Below are positions 6,393-6,993 of a DNA stretch of 6,993 nt, piece by piece. The stretch spans positions 1 through 6,993 of the forward strand of contig QIDJ01000202.1 of the NCBI GenBank assembly GCA_003228395.1. The letters run 5' to 3'. This stretch comes from Flammeovirgaceae bacterium. Its GTDB lineage: Bacteria; Bacteroidota; Bacteroidia; Cytophagales; Cyclobacteriaceae. The position numbers and the translations under genes were made by a program. The notes beneath the pieces were generated by a model. It was not told where the DNA came from, did not search any database, and saw only the letters and a list, made by a program, of their open reading frames with translations. Each line of letters starts with the position of its first letter. The first letter of the stretch is position 1.

Positions 6393-6716
6393 TTGAATAT
6401 TGAAAGGGTAAAAAAACTGGAAGAATTCATGAAGGAGGATCCCGGCGATCCATTTGTGATTTATGCGCTTGCCACAGAATGGTTTGATATTGATATACAT
6501 AAATCAAAAGTTTATTTCGACATGCTTTTGCATGATCATACCGACTATGCAGGTACCTATTACCATGCTGCCAGGTTATATTTATTACTGAATGATGCTG
6601 CAAGGGCAAAAGAAATATTTGAAAAAGGAATAGCGGTTGCAAAAGAAACAGGGGACATGCATGCAATGTCTGAGTTACAAACCGCATACAATGCATTTTT
6701 ATACGATGAGGAATAA
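6393..6716 (+). CDS. Small tetratricopeptide-repeat (TPR) protein
   Basis: A 107-residue, probably cytoplasmic, all-helical protein. Residues about 19-51 and 52-85 are two consecutive TPR units; the second, starting YAGTYYHAARLYLL and ending FEKGIAVAKE, is exactly 34 residues long with the usual small residues at its helix crossings. A last helix (about 88-105) caps the array. Such proteins act as protein-binding scaffolds; no partner can be named. The start is taken as TTG 6393, because an in-frame stop (6390-6392) lies directly before it and the RVKKLEEFM helix looks like part of the fold. The first ATG (6429) would remove it and leave a 95-residue protein. The gene diverges from etfB and overlaps by 11 bases the lipoprotein gene that follows, suggesting translational coupling. 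There is no signal peptide. Confidence 0.8.
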   Translation: MNIERVKKLEEFMKEDPGDPFVIYALATEWFDIDIHKSKVYFDMLLHDHTDYAGTYYHAARLYLLLNDAARAKEIFEKGIAVAKETGDMHAMSELQTAYNAFLYDEE

Positions 6717-6993
6717 AAAAAGTATCCGGGAAATAGCTCTTTCGCTGCTTTTTATTACCGTTTCGATAATAGTTTCATGTCAATCCACAGACCAGATTAT
6801 TGTCGTAAAACATATGGAGTCGCCCGTAAATTCCAGTCTTCGGGGACTACATGCTATAGACAATCTTGTGGTATGGGCAAGTGGCAGTGAGGGGACATTT
6901 CTTCGCACGGTAGATGGCGGTGAATCCTGGAACTACGGATCGGTTGTTGATACGGCTGATTTCAGGGATATCTATGCATTCAGCGAAAAACAG
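6706..6993 (+). CDS. Lipoprotein with BNR/YCF48-like beta-propeller (N-terminal part, cut by window edge)
   Basis: The first 96 codons of a longer gene are visible. Basic residues (RNKKSIR, 2-8) and a hydrophobic stretch (about 10-23) lead to Ile-Val-Ser-Cys25, a plausible lipobox, so the mature protein would be lipid-anchored at Cys25 in the cell envelope. After a short linker, residues about 45-96 resemble the first blades of a BNR/YCF48-type propeller: a 'SLRGLHAIDNLVVWASGSEG' type strand pattern (44-63) followed by the Asp-box-like TVDGGESW (68-75). Proteins of this type in Bacteroidota are often labelled oxidoreductase or photosystem II stability-like, without functional proof. ATG 6706 lies inside the end of the TPR gene (an 11-base overlap in another frame). 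The C-terminal part and total length are unknown. Confidence 0.8.
   Translation, partial: MRNKKSIREIALSLLFITVSIIVSCQSTDQIIVVKHMESPVNSSLRGLHAIDNLVVWASGSEGTFLRTVDGGESWNYGSVVDTADFRDIYAFSEKQ

Noticed and set aside
6249..6500. Minus-strand frame spanning the etfB upstream gap
   Set aside because: It overlaps both etfB and the TPR gene, has a Phe/Tyr/Leu-rich low-complexity composition from AT-rich DNA and no homology I can recognise.

Overview
The window looks like ordinary chromosomal DNA from a member of the Bacteroidota. The support is indirect: AT-rich intergenic DNA, start codons mostly without Shine-Dalgarno sequences, promoter-like sites closer to the Bacteroidota TTTG / TAnnTTTG pattern than to the classical one, and protein families typical of that phylum (an EtfB-EtfA pair next to a bifunctional nuclease with a UVR tail, a concentrative nucleoside transporter, ATP-type PEP carboxykinase, a YCF48/BNR-type lipoprotein). 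The class or order cannot be fixed from the sequence alone.

Layout. Bases 1-381 (minus) hold the N-terminal part of a POT/PTR proton-coupled peptide transporter that runs off the left edge. A 195-base divergent intergenic region follows, carrying a nested inverted repeat. Next come pckA (577-2181, plus) with a clear intrinsic terminator (2202-2228), and a NupC/CNT-type nucleoside transporter (2278-3807, plus). A 154-base convergent spacer contains two short hairpins. The minus-strand cluster etfB (6310-5573), etfA (5541-4582) and a bifunctional nuclease family gene (4564-3962) has small gaps (31 and 17 bases) and reads as one operon. Divergent from it, a small TPR protein (6393-6716, plus) overlaps by 11 bases the start of a lipoprotein with a BNR/YCF48-like propeller (6706 onward), which is cut by the right edge.

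How the genes fit together. Peptide import, gluconeogenic PEP carboxykinase, electron-transfer flavoprotein (an acceptor for acyl-CoA dehydrogenases) and nucleoside uptake suit a heterotroph living on peptides, fatty acids and nucleosides. This is inference from gene content. I see no mobile element, CRISPR array, RNA gene, phage gene or defence cassette, and no evidence of a new multi-gene system. The points most worth a second look are the nested palindrome upstream of pckA, the cleavable-looking N-terminus and long polar extension of the nucleoside transporter, and the etfBA-nuclease linkage.
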